A stretch of 64,000 nucleotides of DNA from Treponema socranskii subsp. paredis ATCC 35535 (GCA_000413015.1 KE332515.1:1-64000); one strand, 5' to 3'; numbered from the stretch's first letter, positions 31,889-40,019 are shown. Numbers and translations are program-made. The notes: a model not told the origin generated them from the sequence alone.

Positions 31889-33055
31889 ATGATCGGTTTT
31901 GATTGGAAAAATCCTGCAAGAATGATTTTCGGCGAAACGGACGAAGCTAAAATGCTCTCTCTTTTGCAGGAGTATCGAGTGACATCCGTGTTGCTCGTTT
32001 CGGGAGGAAGATTGCCGAAAGCGCTCGGTATATACGATATCGTTGAAAACGCGTGCCGGAAAATCGGAGCCGAGCTTTTCGAATGTCCGCGTGTCGTGCC
32101 GAATCCGAAAATAGAGCTTGCGAGGGAGTTTTCCGACTTCGGAAAAAAGCATTCGATCGATTTTATACTCGCGGTAGGCGGGGGCAGTGCAATCGATACG
32201 GCAAAAGCGATCGCCCTCGGTATTCCGTATGACGGCGACTGCTGGGATTTTTTTTCAGGAAAAGCGAATCCCGAAAGAGCGCTGCCTATCGGCGTTATTA
32301 CGACTATTCCCGCAAGCGGTTCGGAAACGTCGAATGCCGCTATTTTGTCGAACGGTTTGTTGAAGCTCGGTGTCGAAAGCGACATACTTATACCTAAATT
32401 CGCTTTTATGAATCCCGAATACACCCTCGATCTTCCTCCCTTTCAAACCGCCGCAGGCTGTGCGGATATCCTTTCGCACCTCGTCGAACGGTATTTTACT
32501 TCCGTCGAACATGTCGATGCGACCGATTATATGATAGAAGGCGCTTTAAAAGCCTTGATGCTGAATGCGCGCCGGCTCGTAAAAAATCCGCACGATATAC
32601 ATGCACGGAGCGAAGTGCAGCTGCTTGCAAGCGTTGCTCACAACGGTTTTCTCGAACTCGGACGTCTGTCGGATTGGGCGTCGCATAGAATCGAACACGA
32701 GCTGAGCGCGCAGTACGATATTACGCACGGCGAAGGCATGGCCCTCGTATTGACGGCGTATATACGCTATATGGCTGAAAAAAAGCCCGAAAAACCCGCA
32801 CAGCTTGCGCGGAGAGTATTCGGAATCGATCCGCACGATTACGATTCGACCGAAGCGGCGTATGTATTAGCCGATGAATTTGAAGCGTTTTTCAAATCGA
32901 TGAAACTCAGAACAAGATTGAGCGAATTCGGTATAGGCGATACGCACTTTGAAGAGATGGCTCTCCGTGCAACAAAGGGTGATACGGTAAAAGTCGGACA
33001 CTATACGGGGCTTGATGCAAAAGAATGTATCGAAGTGCTGAAGCTTGCCAGATAA
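31889..33055 (+). CDS. Iron-containing alcohol dehydrogenase (BdhA/YqhD type)
   Basis: A 388-residue group III dehydrogenase. VGGGSAIDTAKAIALG binds NAD(P), TIPASGSETSNAAIL follows, and the metal ligands are the Asp in CADILSHLVERYF, its His, and the His residues in SDWASHRIEHELSAQYDITHGEGMA. This subgroup reduces aldehydes to alcohols, mostly with NADPH. In the DHAP shunt of other bacteria an alcohol dehydrogenase reduces the (2-methylthio)acetaldehyde or acetaldehyde set free by the aldolase; the location beside the regulator supports that role. GGGAGG precedes the ATG. Confidence 0.9.
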   Translation: MIGFDWKNPARMIFGETDEAKMLSLLQEYRVTSVLLVSGGRLPKALGIYDIVENACRKIGAELFECPRVVPNPKIELAREFSDFGKKHSIDFILAVGGGSAIDTAKAIALGIPYDGDCWDFFSGKANPERALPIGVITTIPASGSETSNAAILSNGLLKLGVESDILIPKFAFMNPEYTLDLPPFQTAAGCADILSHLVERYFTSVEHVDATDYMIEGALKALMLNARRLVKNPHDIHARSEVQLLASVAHNGFLELGRLSDWASHRIEHELSAQYDITHGEGMALVLTAYIRYMAEKKPEKPAQLARRVFGIDPHDYDSTEAAYVLADEFEAFFKSMKLRTRLSEFGIGDTHFEEMALRATKGDTVKVGHYTGLDAKECIEVLKLAR

Positions 33056-33060
33056 AATCA

Positions 33061-33096
33061 AAAAAAACTGTCCGAAAATTGCAGGCGTCGGACAGT
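33061..33096 (-). terminator. Terminator after tRNA-Val
   Basis: ACTGTCCG (33068-33075) pairs with CGGACAGT (33089-33096). On the minus strand a T-run follows the stem, ending tRNA-Val; on the plus strand the stem lies 12 bases after the dehydrogenase stop and may protect that message. Confidence 0.8.
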
Positions 33097-33113
33097 CCCG
33101 AACGGTCGGTGTT

Positions 33114-33187
33114 TGGACGATGAGGGATTCGGACCCCCGACACCCTGGGTGTAAACCAGGTACTCTAACCAGCTGAGCTAATCGTCC
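33114..33187 (-). tRNA. tRNA-Val (anticodon UAC)
   Basis: A 74-nt cloverleaf starting at 33187. The acceptor stem is GGACGAT/ATCGTCC with discriminator A; the D arm is GCTCAGCTGGTTAGAGT, the anticodon loop TTTACAC reads TAC, and the T arm is GGGGGTCCGAATCCC. No CCA is encoded. A consensus promoter and terminator flank it, so it is transcribed alone. Confidence 0.95.
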
Positions 33188-33199
33188 GCATATTTTTCA

Positions 33200-33228
33200 A
33201 GTATAAAGAAATATGCGGATACTGTCAA
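33200..33228 (-). promoter_or_regulatory. Sigma-70 promoter of tRNA-Val
   Basis: On the minus strand TTGACA (33223-33228) and TATACT (33200-33205) are 17 bases apart, and the tRNA starts 13 bases after the -10. Spacing and layout match the tRNA-Gly promoter. Confidence 0.88.
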
Positions 33229-33327
33229 CGTAGCGGGAAAATGGAAAAAGAGAGCGCCCGCCATTATAATAAGACGATATTCAATGATGTCCCCAATGAA
33301 ATTAAAATCATTTGAAGGAAAAGTCGA

Positions 33328-33591
33328 GTGAAAAATAAATTAAAAACGATAACTCAATGGATGCTTATCCTCGTTTTTATTATTTTTATTGTATTCTTTT
33401 TGCAATGCACTTGTATATCCGATCGGGTGAAAATGGCGGGGATCGATATTTTGTTACTATCGATATGCGTGAAATATCGCCGTTTTAGAAAGCCTGTTGA
33501 TAAAAGATCGATTCTTTTTACGATTCAATGGTATGGGCTGTTTGGTATGATTGTATTATTGACTTTGGGAATTGTATTGTATGGACAATAA
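33328..33591 (+). CDS. Small membrane protein, unknown
   Basis: An 87-residue protein with two hydrophobic segments (about residues 11-31 and 63-85) around a basic middle (CVKYRRFRKPVDKRS). It starts with GTG at 33328, with GAAGGA eight bases upstream. No family is recognised. It opens a run of three AT-rich unknown genes between tRNA-Val and secG, a typical place for acquired DNA. Confidence 0.55.
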   Translation: MKNKLKTITQWMLILVFIIFIVFFLQCTCISDRVKMAGIDILLLSICVKYRRFRKPVDKRSILFTIQWYGLFGMIVLLTLGIVLYGQ

Positions 33592-33699
33592 GAGGATTAA
33601 AATGATATGAAAGTGCCGTTGCATTATATTGAAATGAATATTATACCGGCTTTATATTGTATATGAATGTAACAAAAATTACGATCCGAGAGGACGGTA

Positions 33700-34239
33700 T
33701 TGAATATGAGGATACGGGAAAAATGGGGGCATTTTTTTGTAACTATACCAACTTTGACAATTATGTGTCTCGGCGGAATATATGATAATAATTTACTTTG
33801 TCTGGTCGGTTTTATTTTATGGATTATTAATATATTGTTGGCATCTCGGCTCTATAATCTTATTTTTTATGATGCAAATACGACGTGCGGCTTTTATGCG
33901 GGGAAAGCTGCGCTTGAAAACGGTTTTGATCCGAAAGCTCAGAACGGAATACTATGGGATCCGAATAATTATAAAATTTCCGATATCTACAAAATGTATC
34001 CGAATAACAGGACAGTAAAACCGCAAGCGGGAACCGCAGGATTTGTATTTTATACCAATAAGAACGGAACATACAGCAGATATATGGAATTCTACGATTA
34101 CCGATACGGAGGTGATACCTACACGAGGTATAAATTTTTTATGGATTCAATCGGCACTCAAGATAAAATATTTATTCGAGAAGCAAAGATAAGCGACGGA
34201 AAACCGTATAAGCGTTTCGTGCCTCTGGATGCATTTTAA
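33700..34239 (+). CDS. Hypothetical membrane-anchored protein
   Basis: A 179-residue protein. Two hydrophobic segments lie at about residues 11-26 and 31-51, and the last 125 residues are soluble and rich in Tyr, Asn and Gly (PKAQNGILWDPNNYKISDIYKMY, MEFYDYRYGGDTYTRYKFF). GAGAGGA at 33688-33694 is five bases from a TTG at 33700 and eleven from an ATG at 33706, so either may be the start. The soluble part looks like a small enzyme or binding domain, but no motif is recognised. Confidence 0.58.
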   Translation: MNMRIREKWGHFFVTIPTLTIMCLGGIYDNNLLCLVGFILWIINILLASRLYNLIFYDANTTCGFYAGKAALENGFDPKAQNGILWDPNNYKISDIYKMYPNNRTVKPQAGTAGFVFYTNKNGTYSRYMEFYDYRYGGDTYTRYKFFMDSIGTQDKIFIREAKISDGKPYKRFVPLDAF

Positions 34240-34284
34240 GGGGGTATTATGCTTTATTTCGTTTAAGTTACGGAGTTGGTTTTA

Positions 34285-34293
34285 TGATATAAT
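34285..34293 (+). promoter_or_regulatory. Extended -10 promoter element
   Basis: TGATATAAT is an extended -10 (TG, one base, TATAAT), 28 bases before the lipoprotein ATG. No good -35 is visible at the usual distance, as is common for extended -10 promoters. Confidence 0.5.
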
Positions 34294-34320
34294 ACATCGG
34301 CGGAGAGAAAAAGGTACATA

Positions 34321-34830
34321 ATGATGAACAAAAAAAATATTGTCGTTTTTATAATTTTGTATATATTTGGTTTTTCAAATTGTCAAGAGAAGCAACGGAT
34401 GGGGTTTGCAATACGAGAACAAAAGAATTTAGATGCAGCAAATAAAATAATACAATGCATAGAAGAAAAAAATGTTGATAGTTTGTATGCTTTATTTTCA
34501 GATGAAGTGATTTCTTCTCAGGAAACCTTAAAAAATGATATTTTGAAATTATATACGTTTTGTTCGGGAAATATTTTGGGATATGAAAAACTAGCTATGG
34601 GAGTAGATACAATAATTGAAGGAAAATTAAATTCTTCTGAATTTCATACAAGCTATAAATTACATATAAATGACACTGATTTTATAATGGATTATATATT
34701 CATCGTAAAGGACTCTTTTGATAATAAAAGGGAAGGGCTAAAAAGTTTGAAAATTATAAAAGAAAGTGATGAGGATAAATATTTTTGTTATTGGCAAGAT
34801 ATGAAACCGGGAATTTTTATTCCGGAGTAA
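34321..34830 (+). CDS. Small lipoprotein, DUF5104-like
   Basis: A 169-residue protein with a short signal and a lipobox-like GFSNC (Cys around residue 21). The mature part starts with a helix (LDAANKIIQCIEEKNVDSLYALFSDEV) and continues with a beta sheet (HTSYKLHINDTDFIMDYIFIVKD, then KSLKIIKE), like the NTF2-type cone fold of DUF4878/DUF5104 lipoproteins. Such proteins occur as immunity or stress lipoproteins, without a proven role. It is very AT-rich and has its own promoter. Confidence 0.62.
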   Translation: MMNKKNIVVFIILYIFGFSNCQEKQRMGFAIREQKNLDAANKIIQCIEEKNVDSLYALFSDEVISSQETLKNDILKLYTFCSGNILGYEKLAMGVDTIIEGKLNSSEFHTSYKLHINDTDFIMDYIFIVKDSFDNKREGLKSLKIIKESDEDKYFCYWQDMKPGIFIPE

Positions 34831-34868
34831 ATTCCTTTTTTCGGTTGCCGAGATACCCCAAGCGCCGA

Positions 34869-34897
34869 TTGACCAAAGTACACAATTAGGTTAATAT
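34869..34897 (+). promoter_or_regulatory. Sigma-70 promoter ahead of secG and the ATPase operon
   Basis: TTGACC (34869-34874) and TAATAT (34892-34897) are 17 bases apart. The leader of about 58 bases has a TCTCCGC/GCGGGGA hairpin. All genes from secG to the end of the ATPase operon face the same way with mostly short gaps, so this may be the main promoter for them. Confidence 0.6.
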
Positions 34898-34961
34898 ATC
34901 GGAACTATCGATATTGTTCTCTCCGCTTTTCTGCGGGGATTTGTTTACGGGAGTATATAAA

Positions 34962-35342
34962 ATGGGTGCTATTCGTATAATTCTGCTCGTTGCATTTATC
35001 ATTGCGTGCGCGTTGCTTATCCTTATTATTCTTGTGCAGGATGACGGTTCGAGCGGCATGGGCGGCCTTTTGGGCGGTCGCGGAACGACGGCATTCGGTT
35101 CTCATTCTGCAAATATCCTGACGAAGACGACTTTCGTGCTCGTCGTGCTCTTTTTCGTGTTCGCGTTGGCACTCGCGCTGCTGAACAAGCGGCCGCGTCT
35201 CGAACAAAATCTCGCTCCTTCCGAAACCGTACAGCCGGGCGCGGCTCCTGCCGAAACGCAGTCTAACGATTGGTGGAAGTCATCCGATTCTCAAAGTACG
35301 GCGGACAATGCCGGAAGTGCGGCGGTCGAACCGCAGCAGTGA
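34962..35342 (+). CDS. secG: SecG preprotein translocase subunit
   Basis: A 126-residue protein with two membrane helices. The loop LVQDDGSSGMGGLLGGRGTTAFGS between them is the SecG signature. SecG assists SecYE in protein export. The tail of about 45 residues is Ala/Glu/Ser-rich, as in other spirochaetes. The start at 34962 has GGGAG upstream; earlier in-frame starts lack one. A PtsN gene follows by 18 bases. Confidence 0.94.
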   Translation: MGAIRIILLVAFIIACALLILIILVQDDGSSGMGGLLGGRGTTAFGSHSANILTKTTFVLVVLFFVFALALALLNKRPRLEQNLAPSETVQPGAAPAETQSNDWWKSSDSQSTADNAGSAAVEPQQ

Positions 35343-35360
35343 GCAGGGAGGCGATAAGCG

Positions 35361-35825
35361 ATGTTAAGTCATTTACTCACTCCCGCGAATATCAACGCAG
35401 ATTTGGAAAGCGCGGAAAAAGACGAAGTATTTGAAGAGATGCTCGAAATGATCGTCGCGTCGCAGCCGTCCCTAGATCGACAGGATGCGCTGAACGCGCT
35501 CATGCAGAGGGAAGCGCTGCAGACTACCGGCATTATCCCCGGTATCGCCGTTCCTCACGCACAGTGCGCTTCGATGCGCGGTACCGCTTTGGCTCTCGGC
35601 TTGAGCCGTAACGGAGTCGAATACGATTCCCTCGACGGCAGCCCCGTCAATTTTATCATCATGATGCTCTTTGCCGAAGGCGATACGGAATCGCATCTTC
35701 AAACCATGAAGGATGCAGCAAACCTTTTGCAGGCACCCGATTTTTTAAAAACAATTATGGAAAAAAAGACGCCGCAGGAAATATTCGACGCCGTATGTAA
35801 TTTTGAAATGTCGTTACAGGGGTAG
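35361..35825 (+). CDS. ptsN: PtsN-type PTS IIA (Ntr) protein
   Basis: A 154-residue stand-alone IIA domain of the nitrogen type. H66 in PGIAVPHAQC is the phosphorylated residue; MQREALQTTG and LLFAEGDTESHLQTM-type blocks follow. In other bacteria PtsN regulates ion homeostasis and stress in a phosphorylation-dependent way, so its position directly ahead of the ATPase genes (four bases from the next ATG) is suggestive of a link to membrane energetics; that is inference. Confidence 0.92.
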   Translation: MLSHLLTPANINADLESAEKDEVFEEMLEMIVASQPSLDRQDALNALMQREALQTTGIIPGIAVPHAQCASMRGTALALGLSRNGVEYDSLDGSPVNFIIMMLFAEGDTESHLQTMKDAANLLQAPDFLKTIMEKKTPQEIFDAVCNFEMSLQG

Positions 35826-35828
35826 TCT

Positions 35829-36140
35829 ATGTCCGAAAGCGAAATCAATGTTATCAATCATCTGCTCGACGTGGAAAAACGCGCATCGCTTTTGACGTCC
35901 GATGCGCAGGCCGAAGCCGATAAGCGCATTGCCGCATACCGTGCCGAAGCGGAAAACGATTATAAAAAACAACACGACGAGATCTTGGCAAAATTCGAAA
36001 GCGATTATAAAGCGCAGACTAAAGCCATTGATGAAAAACACACGGAGACGATCGCCGCATATCGATCCGAAATTCAAAATACGACACAGGATACCGGAGC
36101 TTTTTACAAGCTGCTCGATACGCTGCTTGCGGCAAACTGA
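35829..36140 (+). CDS. V-type ATPase subunit G/H-like
   Basis: A 103-residue, nearly all-helical, charged protein (INHLLDVEKRASLLTSDAQAEADKRIAAYRAEAENDYKKQHDEIL) that fits the coiled-coil peripheral stalk subunit (NtpG/AhaH). This subunit pairs with subunit E to connect the soluble head to subunit I. It is the first gene of the ATPase set. Identity rests on helix content, size and place, since these stalk proteins diverge quickly. Confidence 0.75.
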   Translation: MSESEINVINHLLDVEKRASLLTSDAQAEADKRIAAYRAEAENDYKKQHDEILAKFESDYKAQTKAIDEKHTETIAAYRSEIQNTTQDTGAFYKLLDTLLAAN

Positions 36141-36154
36141 CGGACGGCGCGCGT

Positions 36155-37180
36155 ATGGAATACTCCGGTGCTGCTTCTTATGTAAACGCTAAGGCTGCGG
36201 GAATGCTCCGAAAAGCTTTTGTCGGAGAACGTTCTTCGGCTCTGTTCGCCGTAAAGACGCTTCCCGAATTGTGGACGCTCGTATTCGGCACGGAAGTGCC
36301 GCTCATCCCGCAGGCGATGCTTGTCGAAAAATTGGAAGAAGAAGCGGAAGACCGCTTTTTGGCGCAGTATATTTCGCTTGTCGAAATGTACGATAAGCCG
36401 AATGCAATTCTGACCGAACTTCTGTACTTTTACGTCGTCGAAAATTTAAAGACGATAAGCGCGGCTCTGTGCTTAAAAGAAGAAAAGATACCGCACCTCT
36501 CTGCGCTCGGCTCATACGGTGTGCTCGATTATAAAGCGTGGCCGGATATCGCTTCGATCACGAAGGGAACTCCGTTTGCATGGTACGATTCTGTGCCCGA
36601 TATCCACGAGCAGCACATCGTCAATGCAAAGCTCGACAGTCAATACGTCAAGCTCATGTGGCAGTGCGTAAACGAAGTGCGCGGAGAAATTAAAAAGCCC
36701 GTCGTCGATTTTTTTACGCATTACTATGTTATGCAAAACATCGTGTGGGCGCTCCGTTTGAAAGTGTACTACGACATGAAAAAGGACGAGATATTGACGC
36801 ACCTTGCGTATGCGAACGACGGACGCGAATCGTCCGATCCGATTGCAGGCCCTGCGATCGCGATTCTCGACAAAGCGGTCGACGCTTACGCCGATTGGAA
36901 GGACTGGCAGTATGCGCCGCTGCTCAATCCTCACGAAGAGGGGGCCGTGTGGAAGCTCGATCCGCGCTGGATGGAAGACGCGTGCAAAGCCGACATAAAC
37001 CGCCGCGCCGAGCGTCTTTTCCACCGATATCCGTTGACCGATGTCGTGCTTATTTCGTGGTTTAAGATAAAGCAGCACGAATGCGATATCATACGGACGG
37101 CGGCGGAAAGTATCCGTCTCAATGTAGGCGCGGAAGAAGCGATGAAGATTGCGGGAGTGGCGGCGAAAGCCCGATCATAA
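36155..37180 (+). CDS. ntpC: V-type ATPase subunit C (AC39 type)
   Basis: A 341-residue helical protein of the V0D/AC39 family, which links the central rotor to the membrane ring. Family features include the opening YVNAKAAGMLRKAF, repeated three-helix bundles and the tail NLMLISWFKIKQHECDIIRT-like block (VVLISWFKIKQHECDIIRTAAESIRLNV). Length is normal. It lies 14 bases after the G/H-like gene and 31 before subunit I. Confidence 0.88.
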   Translation: MEYSGAASYVNAKAAGMLRKAFVGERSSALFAVKTLPELWTLVFGTEVPLIPQAMLVEKLEEEAEDRFLAQYISLVEMYDKPNAILTELLYFYVVENLKTISAALCLKEEKIPHLSALGSYGVLDYKAWPDIASITKGTPFAWYDSVPDIHEQHIVNAKLDSQYVKLMWQCVNEVRGEIKKPVVDFFTHYYVMQNIVWALRLKVYYDMKKDEILTHLAYANDGRESSDPIAGPAIAILDKAVDAYADWKDWQYAPLLNPHEEGAVWKLDPRWMEDACKADINRRAERLFHRYPLTDVVLISWFKIKQHECDIIRTAAESIRLNVGAEEAMKIAGVAAKARS

Positions 37181-37211
37181 AATATTGCAGCAAAAGGCTG
37201 GAAGGTAAAAT

Positions 37212-39203
37212 ATGGCACGAACGACTGAAATGCGGCTCATAGAGCTTATGACGCTCCGGCAGGATATTTCAAAGGTAATCGAATATCTCGGCAAAAAGGG
37301 TAACTTTCAGTTTCAGACAAAACTGAGCGAAGGAGATATTGCCCCTTCCGACGCTTTTAAAAATGCAGACAAAGAATTTTTCGACAATCTCCAGCGCGCT
37401 CGGATCTTTCTCGCCGTTCCCGACAGAACGGACGACGGGCGATCGTGCAGCGCACCTTCCGATGCGGACAGGGACGATGCTGCAAAACTGCTTGCCGCGG
37501 TCGACGATTTGAAACATCGCGTTACCGGAAGTATCGAAGAAGCCAAGCGTGTCGACGACGCATATAAAGAAGCGCTCGCGTTTTCGAATTTGAAAGCGTC
37601 GTATTCGGAGCTCGAACATCTTTCGTTTCTTTCGCTGAGAATCGGCAAAATCGATCCGACGCTGTTTGAAGCGCTCAAAGATGCGGTCGGGGAGCGGGCT
37701 GTCGTCATTCCGCTCGGCAACGATAATTCGCGCATCCTCGCGGCGTCTTCGAAAAAGGGGCGCTTTGCCCTCGACACGGAATTGAAAAAATTCAATTTCG
37801 TCAATATGGAAATCCCCCAGGATTTTAAAGGGATCCCCGACGATGTGCTTTCCGGTCTCAAAAACGAAAAAAGCGTCGCCGCGCAAAAAGTTGCCGAAAT
37901 GGAAAAAGAGCGCAGCAATTTTGCCGAAACGCACCGCGAAAAACTACTCGCGCTCCTCGGCTCGTTTTCGATCGGTATGCAGATTCGGGACGTCGAATCG
38001 AAGCTGCAGTCGACGGAGCTCGTGTACCGTTTGACCGGCTGGGTTTCATCCCGCGACAGTAAAGCGATGATGAAAGAACTCGACGAGCTCACTGAGGGAC
38101 GGATCGCGATCCGCGAATATCTGCCGTCCGAAGTGCCGTCGGTCATAAACGGAAAAGAGCAGGTGCCGGTCGAAGTGCATCATCGGAAATTCGTCAAAGG
38201 TTTCGAGCGCATGCTTTTCAGCTACGGCGCTCCCGTTTACGGCACGATCGATCCGACGCCCTTCGTTGCGCTCTTTTTTACGCTTTTGTTCGGCATCATG
38301 TTCGGAGATTTCGGACAGGGGCTTGTCATATTTTTGCTCGGCATTTTGCTCGAAAAACGGATTTTGCGCATCGGCTCGTACAACAGATCGGCTCCGGTTT
38401 TTATCGCGGTCGGAGCGAGCAGTATGATCATGGGACTTTTGACGGGTGAGTTTTTTACGAATGAAACCCTGCTCGAACCCTTTGCGCATTGGGTGACGGG
38501 ATTTTTCGGAAAGCCGCACGCGCCCATCATAAAGCTCATGCCGTCGGGAACCGATACGTCGGCGATGTTTGCGATGTTCGGCGTCGCGATCGCCGTCGGC
38601 TTTCTCATCAATACGATCGGTTTAATAATCAATATCACGAATAAATTCATCGTGAAAAAACCGGGCCGCGCGCTTTTCGGAAAGACGGGACTTGCCGGCG
38701 CGTGCTTTTTTTGGTACATCGTCGCGCTTGTCGTACGCGTTTTGTTTTTCCATCAAACGGCGTCGCGTTTCGACTTTATCGTGATCGGTGTGCTCATGTT
38801 CTTTGCCGCATTCGGAGAACCCTTTGAGCGTCTCGTCGACGGAGAGCGTCCCATCGCCGAAAACGGTATCGGTGCGCTCGTCATTTCGGGAGTCGTGGAA
38901 CTCATCGAAGTGATTTCGACCTATCTTTCGAATTCGGTGAGCTTTTTGCGCGTCGGGGCCTTTGCGCTTGCACACGCGGTGCTCGCGTTCGTCATTTCGA
39001 TGCTCGCCGACATGATCGGCTCTCCGGGCGGTATCATCGTCACGGTGTTCGGAAACGCGCTCGTCATCGTGCTTGAAGGCATGATCGTCGCGATCCAAGT
39101 CGTGCGTCTGCAATACTACGAATTCTTTTCGAAGTTTTTCAATGAAACGGGTGTCGAGTTTTCGCCGTTTTGCTTTACGTATAAACAGGGCGCCGTGCAA
39201 TAG
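37212..39203 (+). CDS. ntpI: V-type ATPase subunit I (stator, proton/sodium path)
   Basis: A 663-residue subunit a homologue. Residues 1-330 are a soluble helical arm (ARTTEMRLIELMTL opening, long coiled coils), and residues 335-655 carry about seven or eight helices. LFGIMFGDFGQGLVIFLLG is the family hallmark at the first helices, and LSNSVSFLRVGAFALAHAVLAF holds the conserved Arg that faces the rotor's acidic residue. It completes the ion half-channels with subunit K. Confidence 0.94.
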   Translation: MARTTEMRLIELMTLRQDISKVIEYLGKKGNFQFQTKLSEGDIAPSDAFKNADKEFFDNLQRARIFLAVPDRTDDGRSCSAPSDADRDDAAKLLAAVDDLKHRVTGSIEEAKRVDDAYKEALAFSNLKASYSELEHLSFLSLRIGKIDPTLFEALKDAVGERAVVIPLGNDNSRILAASSKKGRFALDTELKKFNFVNMEIPQDFKGIPDDVLSGLKNEKSVAAQKVAEMEKERSNFAETHREKLLALLGSFSIGMQIRDVESKLQSTELVYRLTGWVSSRDSKAMMKELDELTEGRIAIREYLPSEVPSVINGKEQVPVEVHHRKFVKGFERMLFSYGAPVYGTIDPTPFVALFFTLLFGIMFGDFGQGLVIFLLGILLEKRILRIGSYNRSAPVFIAVGASSMIMGLLTGEFFTNETLLEPFAHWVTGFFGKPHAPIIKLMPSGTDTSAMFAMFGVAIAVGFLINTIGLIINITNKFIVKKPGRALFGKTGLAGACFFWYIVALVVRVLFFHQTASRFDFIVIGVLMFFAAFGEPFERLVDGERPIAENGIGALVISGVVELIEVISTYLSNSVSFLRVGAFALAHAVLAFVISMLADMIGSPGGIIVTVFGNALVIVLEGMIVAIQVVRLQYYEFFSKFFNETGVEFSPFCFTYKQGAVQ

Positions 39204-39343
39204 GCTGCCCGGTGAGTTTGCGTTGCAGACTCGAATATAGAGCGTGCGCTTGCCGGAACGTCGGAGTACGGCTCCTCGCTTCGAAGCACGCGCATGATAA
39301 AAACTTTTTCGGATGCTGATGATGTCCGAAAACGGGAGTTTCT
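39204..39343 (+). other. Structured spacer between ATPase subunits I and K
   Basis: This 140-base gap is the longest within the operon. It holds GAGTTTGC-GTT-GCAGACTC, a near copy of the tRNA-Gly terminator stem but without the T-run, a longer imperfect hairpin built from GCGTGC and GCACGC, and an 8-bp stem TTTTCGGA (39306-39313) / TCCGAAAA (39325-39332) just before the ribosome site CGGGAG of subunit K. Such structure may set mRNA ends or protect the downstream part. Confidence 0.55.
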
Positions 39344-39670
39344 ATGTATAAAAAACTTATCGCGGTTGCCGTTCTTTCGGCAATTTTTTCGGTCGGAGCG
39401 CTTTTTGCGCAGTCTTCAAATGAAACGCAGAGCGCACCTGCCGTGGAATCGAAAGCTTCCGTGAGCGGCGGTATCCGCTACATCGCTGCGGCTCTTGCGG
39501 TCGGCATTGCGTGCATCGGCGGAGGTATGGCCGTCGGCAAAATCGGAGCGGCGGCTATGGGCGCGATGAGCGAAAACGCGAACCTTTCGGGAAAAGCGCT
39601 TCCTTTCGTCGGTCTTGCCGAAGGTATTTGCCTCTGGGGCTTTTTGATCGGATTCCTTATCATCAACTGA
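39344..39670 (+). CDS. ntpK: V-type ATPase subunit K (rotor ring), two-helix form
   Basis: A 108-residue ring subunit. The N terminus looks like a cleavable signal (MYKKLIAVAVLSAIFSVGALFA, then QSS), and the mature part of about 85 residues has just two helices: one Gly-rich (AAALAVGIACIGGGMAVGKIGAAAMGAM) and one with the ion-binding Glu (GLAEGICLWGFLIGFLI). Typical V-type K subunits have four helices, so this is a single-hairpin, F-type-sized form as seen in some treponemal and archaeal A-type enzymes. No Gln or Ser/Thr of the usual sodium site is near the Glu. GGGAG precedes the ATG. Confidence 0.9.
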   Translation: MYKKLIAVAVLSAIFSVGALFAQSSNETQSAPAVESKASVSGGIRYIAAALAVGIACIGGGMAVGKIGAAAMGAMSENANLSGKALPFVGLAEGICLWGFLIGFLIIN

Positions 39671-39686
39671 TCGAGGATACACCGAT

Positions 39687-40019
39687 TTGAACTATTTTGT
39701 GATCGGTGAACGCGAAATGGTTCTCGCATTCCGACTTGTCGGCGTTGACGGCGCAATAGCCGAAACGCGGCAGGAAGTGCTTGAATCGTTTAACCGCGTT
39801 ACCGGCAGGGGCGGTCCCGTATCCGTTCCCGTTGAAAAAATTCCCCGCGTCCTCATTCTCACGGAAAGCGCCGCCTCGTATATTCAAGACGAAGAGCTCG
39901 AATGGCAAAAGACGGCCGACTATCCGCTTATCGTAGAGATACCCGGGCTCGAAGGCCATTTGAGCGGGCGCAAAACGCTTACCGAAGCGATCGGGGAAGC
40001 AATCGGCGTAAAAATTTAA
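39687..40019 (+). CDS. ntpF: V-type ATPase subunit F
   Basis: A 110-residue central-stalk protein. It opens with FVIGEREMVLAFRLVGVDG, the NtpF/Vma7 signature, and continues with the alternating Rossmann-like fold (RVLILTESAASYIQDEELEW, PLIVEIPG). It joins subunit D in the rotating axle. It lies 16 bases after subunit K. Confidence 0.92.
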   Translation: MNYFVIGEREMVLAFRLVGVDGAIAETRQEVLESFNRVTGRGGPVSVPVEKIPRVLILTESAASYIQDEELEWQKTADYPLIVEIPGLEGHLSGRKTLTEAIGEAIGVKI

